The notes below the pieces were generated by a model. The model searched no databases and was not told the DNA's origin. It worked only from the letters and a program-made list of their open reading frames with translations. This document shows positions 20,019 to 31,799 of a stretch of DNA of 64,000 nucleotides, in pieces. The first letter of the stretch is position 1. Each line of letters starts with the position of its first letter. The translations under genes and the position numbers were made by a program. Origin of the DNA: Ophiosphaerella korrae (lineage: Eukaryota > Ascomycota > Dothideomycetes > Pleosporales > Phaeosphaeriaceae); assembly GCA_028456385.1 (NCBI GenBank), contig JALNQF010000092.1:107243-171242 (forward strand). Reading direction: 5' to 3'.

Positions 20019-23000
20019 CTACGCAGGCTGATACTTCCGCAACTGTATATTGTTAGTCCATGTCTCTCCCCCAAGACGAATACAACTTACATCCAAACTC
20101 AAATACTGACTCGTCATCCTCGACTGATCCCGCATAACCCCCACCAACGTCTCACTCTCCTGAAAGAAACCAGCCTTCAAACTAATCACAATAAACTGCA
20201 TCCCGGGGCTCGCATGCTCGCGCACATACTTCGCTACACGGCTAACATTAACATTATCCAGCGCAGCATCAACCTCGTCAAGCACAAAGAATGGCGACGG
20301 CTGGTAGCTGTGAATGGCAAACAGCAGGGCCAGCGCGGCGATCGTTTTCTCGCCGCCGGAAAGATGCTCCATGTCGCGGAAGCGCTTGAGGGGCGGCATG
20401 GCATGGTACTTGAGGCCGGCGAGGTAGGGCTCCGTAGAGTCTTCCATGTCGAGGTAGGCCTGGCCGCCGAGGGGGAATTGCGGGGACTTGGTTAGGTCCT
20501 TGTAGGTGCCGCCGATGTTCTCGGAGATGTGGTTGAAGGCCTTCATGAAGAGGTCGTGGCGCGTCTGTTTTACGTCTTCGAAGGCCTTTTTGGCGGCGGC
20601 GGCGCGCTTGCGTGTTTCGGCAAAGTGCTCGTCTACTTGGCGGAGACGGGCTTCGGTTGCGGCGAGGCGTTCGCCTGCGCGCATGTTGGGCGTGGCTTTG
20701 TTGATGTCAGTTTCTAAACGGGTGATGTGGTCTGTGAGTTTGGCTTCGGCTTCTTTGAGGGAGGCGACGGTTTGGCCTTGGGCGCCTTCGTCTGCGTCCT
20801 CCTCCTCCTCCTCCTCCTCCTGCGCTGGGTCAGCCGGAGCGTTATAGGTATGTTGCATTTCACGTACATTCTCAAGGATCTCAAGTAGTTCTGCCCGAAG
20901 TTCTTCATCAAGTTCTTCAAAATCGACCTCGATACCATAGTCTTCGACTTGTGGGGTCTGAATCTGAGTAGAATCTGGATCCTCGTCCACATCCATCGCG
21001 TCAGTGTCCGGAGGTGCATCGGTCATTGGAAGCGAGGACAGTGGACGAGAGTCTTCAGTTAGTGGTATGTTGATCTCGTTCACCCTACAGTCTCTGAGCA
21101 CATTGAATCGGTTTGTTGCGCAAGTTTTGATCTTCGCGTCTTCTTCATCCACCGCCTTGAGAATATGCTTGACCTTTTCATTGCGCTGGTCTAAGGCGCG
21201 TCGTGCCTCCTTGACAGCAGCAGCTCGCTCTGTGAGCTTCTCGTCCAGTTTGTTCCGTTCGTCCTTTAAAGTCTCCAACTCAGCGACCAGAACATCAGTG
21301 GCATTCTGGAGCTCCTCTTGTTTCGCCTCAAGCTCCGCGATGTCAGCAGTTTTTTTGCCGATCTCATCCTCTGCAGCCTCAAGACGCTCCTGTACGCCTC
21401 GATGTGATGATTCGAGCTGTTTGAGCATGAATTGAAGCTTGCTTCGCTGTGTCGTGAACTCAAGACGCTTCTCGGCCGCCTCCTGTTGGACAGTGCCTTG
21501 TTGCGCCTCATAGTCGCGTATCGAGTCGTATCCAAGCCGCTGACAGAAAGCTGAGAAGACCTGGTCGGTAACTTGATTAACTGAATCTTGATAGCTCTTG
21601 AGTTGGGCTTCGCTGGTTTGTAGCCTTTGCACTTGTTTGTCGAAATTGGGTCGTACTCCGCGCAACTCGGACTTGTGATGCGCCAGTTCCTTCTTAACGC
21701 TCTCGATGTTGCGACCAAGTGCCCGCGACTCTTCTTGTGCACGCCTGATCTGGTCTTGAAGGTCAAGAAGCTCAACCTCTAGCTCCTGCTCCTGTTGCTG
21801 CTTTCTGTCGAGTTTTGGAAGCGCGGCTAGCTCCTTCTCATACCTATGAACTTGATCGACAAGAGTCTGATACGATCGTTCGTCCCACTTTTGTTCACTC
21901 AAATCATCATCCCGATCGAGCTCACCACCAGTCTGCGTGCCACCTTTTCCAATAACTCGACCATCAAGAGTCACTGCTTTTGCCTGGACGCGTCGCTCGT
22001 ATCGAAGCTCTTTTGCGACCTTCTCACTATCGCAAATCATAGTGCTTCCACATGCAGCAGTCATGGCACGCTCGTGCTTGGGATCATAGTTGATGCAATC
22101 GATAGCGAGACGCATGCCCTTGTGTATGCCTTTGAGCTGTGGGTCGACTGCCTGTATCTGTATGGAGTCAAGAGGGTTGAATGTCATAATGCCAATTCTC
22201 TCCTGTTTGAGGTACAGAATGCACTCTTTGGCAGTGGCTTCAGTATCGACAATTACAGTCTCCATCTGATGCCCTAGCACCCGGCCCATTGCTTTGCGGT
22301 ACTTTTGCTGTTTGGGCGTGATCAGATCCCTATACCGGCCGTGGACCTTCTCCGGTCCAAGGCGAGTCCTCAGGCGCTCGATTGCTTTGCGAGCTTCTTG
22401 AAGCTTTCTTGACTCTCGGCGACTGCCTTCGATAACGCTCAATTGCTTGACGGCCTCTTGCAACATCTGATTCTTTTCATGATACTGCATCTCGAGATGA
22501 CGACGGTCGGATCGAAGTTTGTCTAGCTCTTGCTGTTTGCTCGCCCTCGCCTTTTCCAAGTCTTTGAAAAGCGTCTTAGCCTCCTGCTGGCGACCCTCGA
22601 GTTGCGCAATATGAGCGTTGAGCTGCTCCAGGATCTTTTCGTGGCTTTCAACGTTCTGCTGGAGGTTCCGGACGTGGTCCCTGTCGGTATCGACTTCACG
22701 TTTGAGCTTGTCAATTTGCATTTGGTCGCCATGCGTGCGTTTTGTGACGTCACTGCGCAGCTGATTGTATTCTTGGAGATCCTCTTCTGACAGTTCACGA
22801 CCTTGACGCTGAGCGGCAGCTTTAAATTCGTCTTCCCATTTCTTCTCGGCTTTTTGTACAGTCTCTAGATCTTTGCGGCATTTCTGAACTTGTGCTGTTT
22901 CTGCATCTCGTTGCTTACGCAGGCTGTCAATTTTGCTTTCGTACTTTCGCTTGCTTTCGTTGGACAGCCTAATCTTTTCCTCAATTGGCGCAAGCTCATT

Positions 23001-24046
23001 CGAGGCATCTTCGATCTCCCTCTCCTTGGACTTGATACTGCGGTCTGTCTTGGCTACGTCGCGCTTTATCTTAGCCTCAGCCTGCCGTTCCTGCTCGTGC
23101 TTCTGGTGGTACTTTTCGACGCTGCGCTTGTGCTCTTTTAGTTCCTCCTGGTGGCTTGCAATCTTGTTGCGCGCCTTCTCCATGGTTTGCTGGTAAAGGA
23201 AGAGCTTCCACAACGTCTTGGTGACAACAGCTTCGTCTCTCTCTGCCAGCTTCTTCTCGTATTCGTCTGCCTCGGCCTTTTGCTCCTGGTACGTCTTCAG
23301 CTCGCCATTGATGCCGCGACGTTCGTGCAGATGCTTGGCGTTATCTTCAGTCGCGGCTTCGGATTCGGCTTTTAGCCTGTCGTAGTCTGCCTTTTTTTCC
23401 AAGCTGCCAGAGATGCGCTCAACTTGCTCGGTAAGCTTGTCGGGCGCCATGGTCGCAATTTTCTCGACATCTCCCTGGAAGACGAGGAAGTTTCTGGCCT
23501 TGACTAGAATGCTGTGTTCTTCGAGGGCATCGTTGTACTGTTTCTGGGTGACCTGGCGATTGTTGATGCGGTACTCGCTTGCGCCCGAGCTGGTGATGGT
23601 GCGCTGCCACTCGTGTGTCTGTTCGGCGTCATCTTCGAAGACGGCCTTGACCCATGCATTCTGGGGGTCATTGCGCTGGCTGCCGGCCTGCGACTCGCTG
23701 TTTTCCTGCGTGCTGCCATTGGATTGTCCGTTCCCATCGCCTTCGGTTGCCGTGCCGTCGGCGTGGATTTGGGCGTCTCGGATGATTCTGCCGCGGTAGA
23801 CCATATCCTTGAGCTTGTCGGATCGCAGCTGAGACGACTTGACGCCAAGAACAAAGGATATGGCATCCATGCTGTTCGATTTGCCGGAGCCATTGGGGCC
23901 GATGATGGAGGTGAAGTACGAGTCGCCGAAGAGGAGGGTATGGCGACCGCGGTATGACTTGAAGTCTGGGGGGGTTAGCAGCCGTGTGCGCGCAATTGGA
24001 GGTTGGAGACGGTACTGTAAATCTCGAGCCGAACGAGCTTCCCCAT
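20019..24046 (-). CDS. SMC1: Cohesin subunit SMC1
   Basis: ATPase of the cohesin ring, which with SMC3 holds sister chromatids together in the nucleus. Three exons: 24016-24046, 20091-23965 and 20019-20042, giving about 1309 residues, normal for fungal SMC1. The tiny first exon encodes MGKLVRLEIY, and intron 1 has a GCTAAC branch site. The last exon encodes only LRKYQPA after a GTAAGT donor and a GACTAAC branch site. Visible domains: Walker A GPNGSGKSN near residue 35, two long coiled-coil arms, the hinge around residues 550-680 (GPEKVHGRYRDLITPKQ and ILYLKQERIGIMTF), ABC signature HLSGGEKTIAALAL and Walker B FFVLDEVDAAL near the C-terminus. A Glu/Asp-rich insertion (EEEEEEEDADEGA) lies in the C-terminal coil. 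It is divergent from GPC1 with a 0.7-kb gap. No defects seen. Confidence 0.97.
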
Positions 24047-24767
24047 GATTGCGGTGTGGATGCGCGCAGCCCGTGCGGTAAATGCGCTGTGTGGACGTGT
24101 ATGCAACAGGCGAACAGTCGCGGGGTGGTGATGGCGCGGAGAGGTGAGTTTCGCGTGGCTTTGGCATTGGCGGGCAGAGACGCGTCGCCCTCTCACCCAG
24201 GCGCCCGCCGTAGCTAGCGGCCGCCATCCTGGCCGGTGACGAAACAGGGCACAAGCACAGTGGTTAGTCTATCCTCGTGCACATGCAGCCCACCGCTGTC
24301 TTTTGCTTGGAGTTTCTGCCTTCGCTCGCTCTCTCTGCTGTCTGCACACTGTCCGCACACTGTCCGCACACTGTCTGCGTAGCCAGTTATTCTGTTTCCA
24401 GCTATCCTTAGCCCGACACGGCCCGTCGCCTGCCCTCGTGACTGCGCTATCAAGTTACCTTTGCATGCCTGAGCACCCGGCGATGACGAGGTGAGCTCCA
24501 ATCATCAGCTTGCATTCAACCACGACGTTGCTTCTCCTACCCTCGCCCAGCCCTCGAGCAAGCCAGCCAGGTCCCCGTACATCACGAGCTCGCCACAGCC
24601 CTGTCATGAGAACAGACGCAGGGTCCGGCTTCGTCTGAACTGCTCTGGTCACCAAAGGGCAAAACCACCGTACGCACCTGCCCCCAATGAACTTCCATTT
24701 CTTCTTCGTCTTCCCTGAGCGCGGCATGCACGCCAATTCTTCGCCAAAACACGGCTAACTAGCATCT
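24047..24767. promoter_or_regulatory. Divergent promoter region SMC1 / GPC1
   Basis: A 721-bp intergenic region between two start codons that point away from each other. It contains a small tandem repeat at 24338-24381 and a CG-rich stretch near the SMC1 side. No transcription-factor site is assigned. Confidence 0.5.
24338..24381. repeat. Short tandem repeat in the SMC1/GPC1 promoter
   Basis: About four copies of an 11-bp unit, consensus CTGTCCGCACA, with the outer copies slightly changed (CTGTCTGCACA and CTGTCTGCGTA). Confidence 0.7.
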
Positions 24768-26428
24768 ATGGCGGTAGGCTCACCCCCGCGCTACCCCAAG
24801 CGGCCCCTCCATCGGCGCGCTCGGTCGAGTCTCCAGATCGTCGACGAAGAGCTGCCCGCCATGCCCGGGCAGGAAGCTGTGGGCAGTGCGCCCAAGTCCA
24901 AATCAGAGCCGCAGCTCGCGGTGCCCGGCTTGTCCGCCAAGTCATCTACCACAGACAATAGAGACACCGGCTCCGCTATTCTCGATGACTCTAGCTACCC
25001 ACAAGGCGCACCGCACCCAACTCCGGGCCTCTCGCGCTCTGCTTCTTTCTCCAACAGCTCCTACCACGATGACTCCGACTTCGAGGATGCCGCCTTCTTT
25101 CCGCCCGTAGAGCGCCTGACCATGTTTGACTTTGTCGAGAATCTTGCCCTCACCCAACGAATCGAGAAGCTTCAAAACTCCATTACGTCCCAGACGGAAC
25201 GGATAAAGAATCAAGCCAAAAATCGAGGCATCACGAGGGATCGCGTCGTAGAAGAGTGGCGTCGAAGGGTCCCAACCGAAGGTGAACAGCTTGAGAAGTA
25301 CAAAAAACGCATGCGTCAGTCCGTGGACCGCCTGAATAAGCAATGGAAGGACTCGGTCACCGTCACTGCGCGTGAAAAGGCTTCCTTCATCGCTGCTGTC
25401 ATGAACATATTTGTGTCTGGCTACCTAGTCGGTCTTCACCCGGACTTCTTCCCATATTGGTACACTGGACAGCTGCTTTACTTCATGCCCATTCGCTACA
25501 TTACATACCACAAAAAAGGCTATCACTACTTCCTTGCTGACTTGTGCTATTTTGTCAACATTCTTGTAGTTCTCAGCATCTGGGTCTTTCCACAGTCTAA
25601 GCGCCTGTTTATTGCAACCTATTGTCTGGCCTATGGCAATAACGCTGTTGCCATTATCATGTGGCGCAACTCGCTCGTCTTCCACTCAATGGATAAGGTT
25701 GTCAGGTATGGACACTCTCCTTCTTCGACAATCTGTATGCTGACGTATATAGTCTCTTCATTCATATCATGCCTTGCGTCACTTTACACTGTCTTGTCCA
25801 TCTACTGGCCCCTGAACTCCAACAGGAGAAGTATCCTGCCATCTACAATATACGCCATTCTGACCCAGGGTCCCCTCACCATTACAGCCTCTTTCAGATG
25901 ATGCTATGGGCTACGATACCTTACGCTATCTGGCAAATGAGCTATCACTTCTTGATCACCGTCCGCCGTAAGGAAGCCATCAAAGCTGGACGCCCAACGA
26001 GCTTCACTTGGCTCCGTAAATCATACGCCAAGACTTGGATCGGCCAAATCGTTCTATCCTTACCCGAATCCTTACAGGAGTTCGCCTTCATGCTTATCCA
26101 ATACCTCTATGCAGTCCTCACCATGCTCCCTTGCCCGGTGTGGTTTTGGTACCGCTGGCCTTCTGGTTTATTCTTGTCCGTAGTCTTCATCTGGAGCGTT
26201 TATAATGGTGCTACCTTCTATATCGACGTCTTTGGCAATAGGTTTCAGAAGGAGCTGGAAGCCCTCAAGAAAGATGTTGCGAAATGGCAAGCCTCGCCTG
26301 GTGGTAGTTTCACCCCCTTTACCCCGAATGAGGCAGGTGTGGAGAAGCAGCTGGGCCAGATACCTCCACTTGAGGGAAGCACAGCTATTAAGCCGACTGA
26401 TGGCGAGCTCAAGGAGAGGAGAGTCTGA
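24768..26428 (+). CDS. GPC1: Glycerophosphocholine acyltransferase (DUF2838)
   Basis: Membrane enzyme that transfers an acyl chain from acyl-CoA to glycerophosphocholine, making lysophosphatidylcholine in phospholipid remodelling. Two exons, 24768-25705 and 25753-26428. The 47-nt intron has a GCTGACG branch site and ends ATATAG. About 537 residues. The first 130 residues are disordered and Ser/Pro-rich. Then follow a basic helical segment (QTERIKNQAKNRGITRDR) and the conserved membrane domain: FPYWYTGQLLYFMPIRY, YHYFLADLCYFVNILVV, AYGNNAVAIIMWRNS, VFHSMDKV, and WRRK-type loops with several transmembrane helices to about residue 470. The cytosolic tail (GGSFTPFTPNEAG) is hydrophilic. The family is recognised from the WYTGQLLYF and YGNNA blocks. 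It is intact and normal in length. Confidence 0.9.
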
Positions 26429-26713
26429 ATAAGGTACCTCTCATATGGTCCGAAAGCCTCGCGAACTACAACAACTTTGACACGATCTTGATTGGCATTG
26501 GCACTCTCTGGAGTTTTAATGGTATGAATGTGCATTCTTCCGCGTAGATTTCATCGTGTTTCCTCTATCCACCCTCTTTGCACATTTGCAACGATTCAGC
26601 CGTTTCATTGTCCGCTTGATTCATATACCCTTTTCCTCGTATAGTACCTCGCCAAATCTAATATAATAATCCCACACCCATCTTACCACCGTGCCTGCAC
26701 AACTCTCTCATGC

Positions 26714-27334
26714 TCATTTCGGCAACTCCTTCTTCGCAATCGTCAGAATCTCGGGATGATCAACTGCATGCCACGCCTTCCACGCGCGCCACCGCATCTC
26801 AGGACTCCACCCTGCGTACGTAAGCGGGTACCGGTACCGCGGCGACATGCACGCTTCGCAGCTACTCGACGCCCACAGCCACTGCTCCTCCCGCGTGAGG
26901 AGCGGCTCGTAGTAGGTCACGAAGAGCTGCAAGCAAACCCCCTGCTGTGCCTGGCCATGTCGTGGCGCCGCCTGATATGCGACGATCTGCTCTAGCTGCG
27001 CTTGTTGTCGTGTCTGCTGTGTCTGAGGCGCATCAGGGCCCTGTACAGTGTTAGGAATGCACGCAGAGGGTATGTCTGTTCCTTCGGTGGAAAGAGGGTG
27101 CGAGCTCAATCGGTGCCTGTATAGTAGGGCAGGGTTTTGCTGTAAGGAAGCTCCGGAGTGCAAAGGGCAACATGCTATGCCTGAGTCTGCGCGTTCGCGT
27201 TCACCGGGGCGCCGGATGGGATTGCCAGCGGCGTCGCGGACGTTGCCTGCGATGATGGTTTCGAGCATTGTTGCGAGTTCGTGGCGCCATTGGTAGGGGT
27301 CTGGGAGGGGGCGCGTAGTGTGTTGGTAGTTCAT
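26714..27334 (-). CDS. Hypothetical protein, 206 aa
   Basis: Single-exon open frame from MNYQHTTRPLPDPYQWRHEL to AKKELPK. It has two compact ends rich in Trp and Arg (LTREEQWLWASSSC and SPEMRWRAWKAWHAVDHPE) separated by a Gln-rich middle (QTQQTRQQAQLEQ). There is no signal peptide or membrane segment. The aromatic-rich C-terminus and sustained codon-like composition suggest a real gene, but I recognise no family. The start lies 20 bp from a striking G/T homopolymer array that would form its 5' UTR. The 3' end is convergent with GPC1 across 285 bp. Confidence 0.5.
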   Translation of the reverse strand: MNYQHTTRPLPDPYQWRHELATMLETIIAGNVRDAAGNPIRRPGERERADSGIACCPLHSGASLQQNPALLYRHRLSSHPLSTEGTDIPSACIPNTVQGPDAPQTQQTRQQAQLEQIVAYQAAPRHGQAQQGVCLQLFVTYYEPLLTREEQWLWASSSCEACMSPRYRYPLTYAGWSPEMRWRAWKAWHAVDHPEILTIAKKELPK

Positions 27335-27353
27335 TTTGGAAAGGGGAGTTGAT

Positions 27354-27388
27354 GGGGGGGGTTTTTTTTTTTTTTTGGGGGGGGGGGG
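27354..27388. repeat. Homopolymer array G8-T15-G12
   Basis: Three consecutive single-base runs on the plus strand: about eight G, fifteen T and twelve G. On the minus strand this is C-A-C just upstream of the hypothetical gene's start. It is an assembly- and slippage-prone sequence. Confidence 0.85.
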
Positions 27389-28115
27389 CCGGGGCGTGAT
27401 GGTTGGAATGGTGGTAAATTGGGATGGGGGGAAACAAGTTGAGGTTGGGGAAGATGTTGCTGTGAAAAGGGATTTGGAGAGAGGATGGAATGGCGGACGA
27501 GTGATGATTATGTGCGTAATGGAGATGGCCTTTTTCGATATTTTTTGACATCAAAGGGTGAGATCCCTGGGTGGAAAGGTCTTCGGAATCGAAATATCTA
27601 TGGTTCGCAAAAGGGACTTTGGCGTTATGGGACTAAGCAACAGTGTTGATGTGTATTACATCACTTTATCTTTTGGTGTTTTTTTTTTTTTTATAGAATT
27701 GGTATGGAGGGCAATGCAACAGTAGAGTCCAAAAATGGGGATTTATTCAACCATGGCTAGTGAGGTTGGCTCAGGGTTGGACCAGCCCAACAAACAGTCC
27801 ACCGATGCCACGAGACATAGGCTCCCGTCCGGAACCAGCGATAAATGCCGTCCGACATTTTTTTTTCTTTTTTTTTCCATGGATATCGTACAATCGCCCA
27901 CGTTTCCGGGGCTGCGTTGAGCTTCGTCAGAACCTCCTCTTTTCCTCCCGTCGCGGCGTGTAATATGCGGCAAAAATCCATCTAGCACCATGCCATTATG
28001 ACCGCCTCTCCTTGTACCACGATCCCCAGAGCCAGCCTATTTCAGCCTCTGTCCAGCGCGCTGTTGGCAGGATCCATTTTGAGCCTGGGTTGCATGTCCC
28101 CTCGTTGCGTTTCTT
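27389..28115. other. Gene-free stretch with several T runs
   Basis: No supported gene. T runs of 9 to 16 occur near 27679 and 27858-27877. This is the 3' side of the histidine kinase and the promoter side of the 206-aa gene. Confidence 0.4.
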
Positions 28116-28371
28116 TCACCCACCATGTCCCTTGCAAAACCCCGTGCCTACAACCCCTCTCCCTGCAGCAATAACCTTCTCCAGCTTTTTGAAGTCGACC
28201 GGTTTCTTCAAGAAGTCGTCTACGCCGCTTGTCCACGCTTCCAGCTTTGCGCTCGTCGATGTCAGGCCTGTGAGGGCGATGATGTGAGCTGGTGCTAAGT
28301 TATTTTCCTCCTCGTATTCGCGGATAAATCGTGTTGAAGTCATGCCATCTGTTTAGTTAGGATAAGGAATT

Positions 28372-28403
<32 letters not shown>

Positions 28404-31400
28404 GGGTGGATACCGTACTTACCCATGACTGGCATGCTGATGTCCATTAATATGACATTGAGTTTGCTACTGGATTCTTTGTAGGTTTCGAGGGCTTGGA
28501 GACCATCGGTTGCTTTTTTGAAAGGCAGTTTGCGCTTCTTCATCCATGCGGAGAGGAGTCTACGATTTATGGCATTATCATCTACGATAAGAACCTGTTG
28601 AGCAGTATGTGTTGTTTCATTGTTTGTGTGGGGCAATTCTGATTTTTCTGGTGTCTCAACCCCCACGAATGATGCCACGATATCGAGTGCTTCCGTTTTG
28701 GTGCGAATGGGGAGTGGAGGATGAGAGCATATGTCTGCTCGGTGTGGGTCCATAGTCGAGTCTGTCGATGGGCATGTGTGATTGGGGAGCATCTCTGTAT
28801 TAATTCGAGCATCTTCGGGCTCAGCATCATATAACTGAAAGCATTGGCGGAGTACTGTGGCCAATTTGTGCGGTCCACAGCTGAGGGTTATTAGCGCGCC
28901 ATCTCATGCTTCGTTGCGCAAAAACTTACGGCTGGGTAATAGATTCGACGATAGACACCTCGCTCGTGACTCTTGCATCCGAACGAAGTGTCTCTGCTTC
29001 TAGCACATCCATGGCGATGAATATCGTAGCTGGACACCTTCTATTTGCTTTCAAGGCTGCAGCTCGAATGATTTGAAGGCTCTCGAAAGCTACTTCTGGA
29101 CATATTACAACCTCGGTATCATCGGAACCGTCCCAAACACTTGTTTGGCTGACCTCTAGTCCTAGCACATTGGAAAGAGTTGTAGATAAGACATCAACAT
29201 AGCGCTTGAGAAGGGTTCGTTGATGTTGAGATTGTTTGAAAGAATCATTCGACACGCTGGGACTCAAATAGATACAAACTTTTCTGCCCCTTAATCCAGA
29301 ACTCACTACGGGTAACGGATTGAGAATGGCGGTTTGAATCTCGCTTTTGACTGGCCGTTCCAGAGCTAGTTTAAGAGTGATCTCTGTGCCTTTTGAGAGT
29401 TCGCTATGAACTTCAATTTGGCCGCCCATGTCCTCAAGAACCCGCTTGACGACACTCAGACCAACTCCAGTTCCAGGCGTATGCTATGGGTGAGAAGTCA
29501 GCAACAGTGCTGTTTGTATATGAAAGTAACTTACTTGATTCTGCTTGCGAAATGGCTCGAAAGCATTGTTTTCTAGGAAGTGTTTCGACATACCAACCCC
29601 GGAGTCTGAGATTGTGAGGATGACAGTGGATTTAGGGCCGTATACATGTTCCGCACGAAGCGAAACGTGAACAAAGCCGGATTCGGTGAACTTGAGAGCA
29701 TTACCAACCAAATTCATCACAATTCTTCCATAAGAGCTGGCTGATACGTTGAAGTCCAGATCCTCAACGTCCTTGATGTCTAGGATGAGGAATCGGCTTC
29801 TTCGCCGAGGAACGTCTCGCCTCATTTCTCGATCGACCTTGGGTCCTCCACTAACGGTAGTATCTAGGGCAAGATCAAAAGGCGATTGTCCAATACTAAT
29901 TGTTTCAACCAGTTCTTCTGTGACAAAGCCAAGGTTGCATTTTGATACCTCAGAGGCATTTTCACAGGGTGTCATAGGAGTTCCAAGGACTGGTCGCCCA
30001 GAAGTGATGCATATCTTGTTCTCTCCAGATACAGTTTTTGAAGAATAATTAAGACTCGATTCCCGACTCTCAGCATGATCGAGCAGGTGCTCCACCGTCT
30101 CAAGTAGCGTCCTTCCACAGACAGTTATCGAATTGATCATGGATATCTGGAAGCTGTCCAGAGGAGTATTCTTCAGCAAGTGGCCCGAACCGAGGATTCC
30201 ATGGAGTGGTGTCCGTAGCTCGTGTGAAAGGGATGAAAGAAACGTCGTTTTCGCATGGTCAGTGGTAAGAGCGTCAAGTCTGGCAATCTCTTGCATAATG
30301 GAGTGTCCAAATGCTTTCAAGAAAGGTAGTTCTAGCCCACCATCGAGGACTCTCTCGGAACGTGTAGACCAGCAGAAGCACCCGGCAAACCAGCGACCTC
30401 GATCAAAATCCCAAAGAGGGAGGAACAAGGCACTTTTGATATCTGGTATAAGAGCTTGAATTCTTTCAACATGTTTTGTGCGGTCTTTCATGGCCTTCTG
30501 CAATCCGGGTAGTTGTTGCGTATGATTTTCGAACCTGGGGCAGCTTTCCGTACAAGTTTTATCTTGGGGCTCAGAACTCACTGGTTGTTCTTCGCAGTCC
30601 AATGTATAACCCTTAGGATACTGCTGTAAAACCCATTTGAAATTTGATTCACTGGGCGTCATCTCTTCCGGCAGGGTATTGCCTTTCAGACTCGAATGGT
30701 CATTTGTGGCAAACCCTAGAATTTGACAGAGCTTGCCGGTATTTTCTGGCTGAACTCCTTGAAGTCCTGTCGCTGCGACAGATGCATCCATGAACATAAC
30801 ACCATCCAAATCATTAGTCTTTTGCATGATCTCAGCTGCACGCGCGAAGAGCTCCTTGATAGTGGCTGGCAAGAGGCTGTCTTGTAGTTCAGATAAGGAA
30901 TCTCGACGTTTGGAATCGTTTTGGTGAACAGAATTTGGATGGTCCATGTTTTGAATGCCGGAACTTTCCGCAGCAACAACTGGTGCTACAGTATTAGAAT
31001 TATCATGTAATACACTGTTTGTTGTTGCACACCGAATCGGCGGTTGAGAATTTGGTGCTTTATATCGTTCACTAAATGGTTGCAGGGTTGATGCTCCTTC
31101 AGCGAAAGACATGAGCCCATGTAGCCCTTCGGCCCCACGTCGATACCGATCTTTGATAGTATATGTATGCAGATAATCCATGATGACGGAGCCAAGATCT
31201 TGGAGGTAGAGTATGTCTTCAGGCGGTAGTCCATCTCGCGTTTTATCGTCGAGAATGCAAATCGACCCAACGATATGTCCGGAAGAGCTGATTAGAGGTA
31301 CTCCGGCATAGAATCGTAGTAGACCATCGCGTACATATGACCGGTCTGCGTGCTGTTTGCTTTGAGTCAAGTCGTTTATGACGATTATTCCATTTTCTCC

Positions 31401-31799
31401 TTCTGCCAAGGCTACTGGGTCTAAAACTCGCTCGCAAATACCCCATCGTCGAGGAAGGCATACGCTGCCAAAACCCAAATCAATAGTCCGGTTTAAAGGG
31501 CTGTCAAATTTTAAAGATGTCCTAGGCGTCGCTTCAGCCAAAATATACTGATTCTTTTCGTCGATCAGGCTGATCAGACTTCGCGAGGCCTGCAGTCGAA
31601 ACGCAGCTAACTGACAAAAGGCGGCCAACGAAGCATCCGATGCTGGTTTTGGTTGATAGTGGCTAGGTATTGCGTGCGTCTCCGGAGAGAACCCTAGATC
31701 TTCAACCCGAGGAATATTCTTGAATGCGGCGAACAGGCTGAAAACTTCACGCTCTCTCTTGAGTGCATCCGGTTCCTGCATGCGCAGCGGGTCCTCCAT
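28116..31799 (-). CDS. Hybrid histidine kinase (GAF-HisKA-HATPase-receiver)
   Basis: Two-component sensor kinase that autophosphorylates on His and passes phosphate to its own receiver Asp, feeding a phosphorelay. Four exons, 29535-31799, 28930-29483, 28423-28880 and 28116-28348, add up to exactly 1170 codons. Every junction has a GTAAGT-type donor and an AG acceptor in frame. Domains: GAF at about residues 45-230 (LLRFYAGVPLISSSGHIVGS), disordered linker, HisKA H-box FLSSLSHELRTPLHGILGSG at about 535, HATPase N-box VGNALKFTESG, D-box ISDSGVGMS, G-box TPGTGVGLSVV, then receiver VLIVDDNAINRRLL with phospho-acceptor Asp in NVILMDISMPVM and conserved Lys in DDFLKKPVDF. There are no transmembrane segments, so it is cytosolic. 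The intron inside the receiver contains a run of 27 A/T. Intact; ligand unknown. Confidence 0.93.
28377..28403. repeat. T27 homopolymer inside a histidine-kinase intron
   Basis: Twenty-seven consecutive T on the plus strand, lying within intron 28349-28422 between the donor GTAAGT and the CTAAC branch site. Confidence 0.9.

Noticed and set aside
20506..21435. Plus-strand frames over SMC1
   Set aside because: Antisense shadows of the SMC1 coiled coil; Ser-rich products typical of reversed Glu/Lys-rich sequence.
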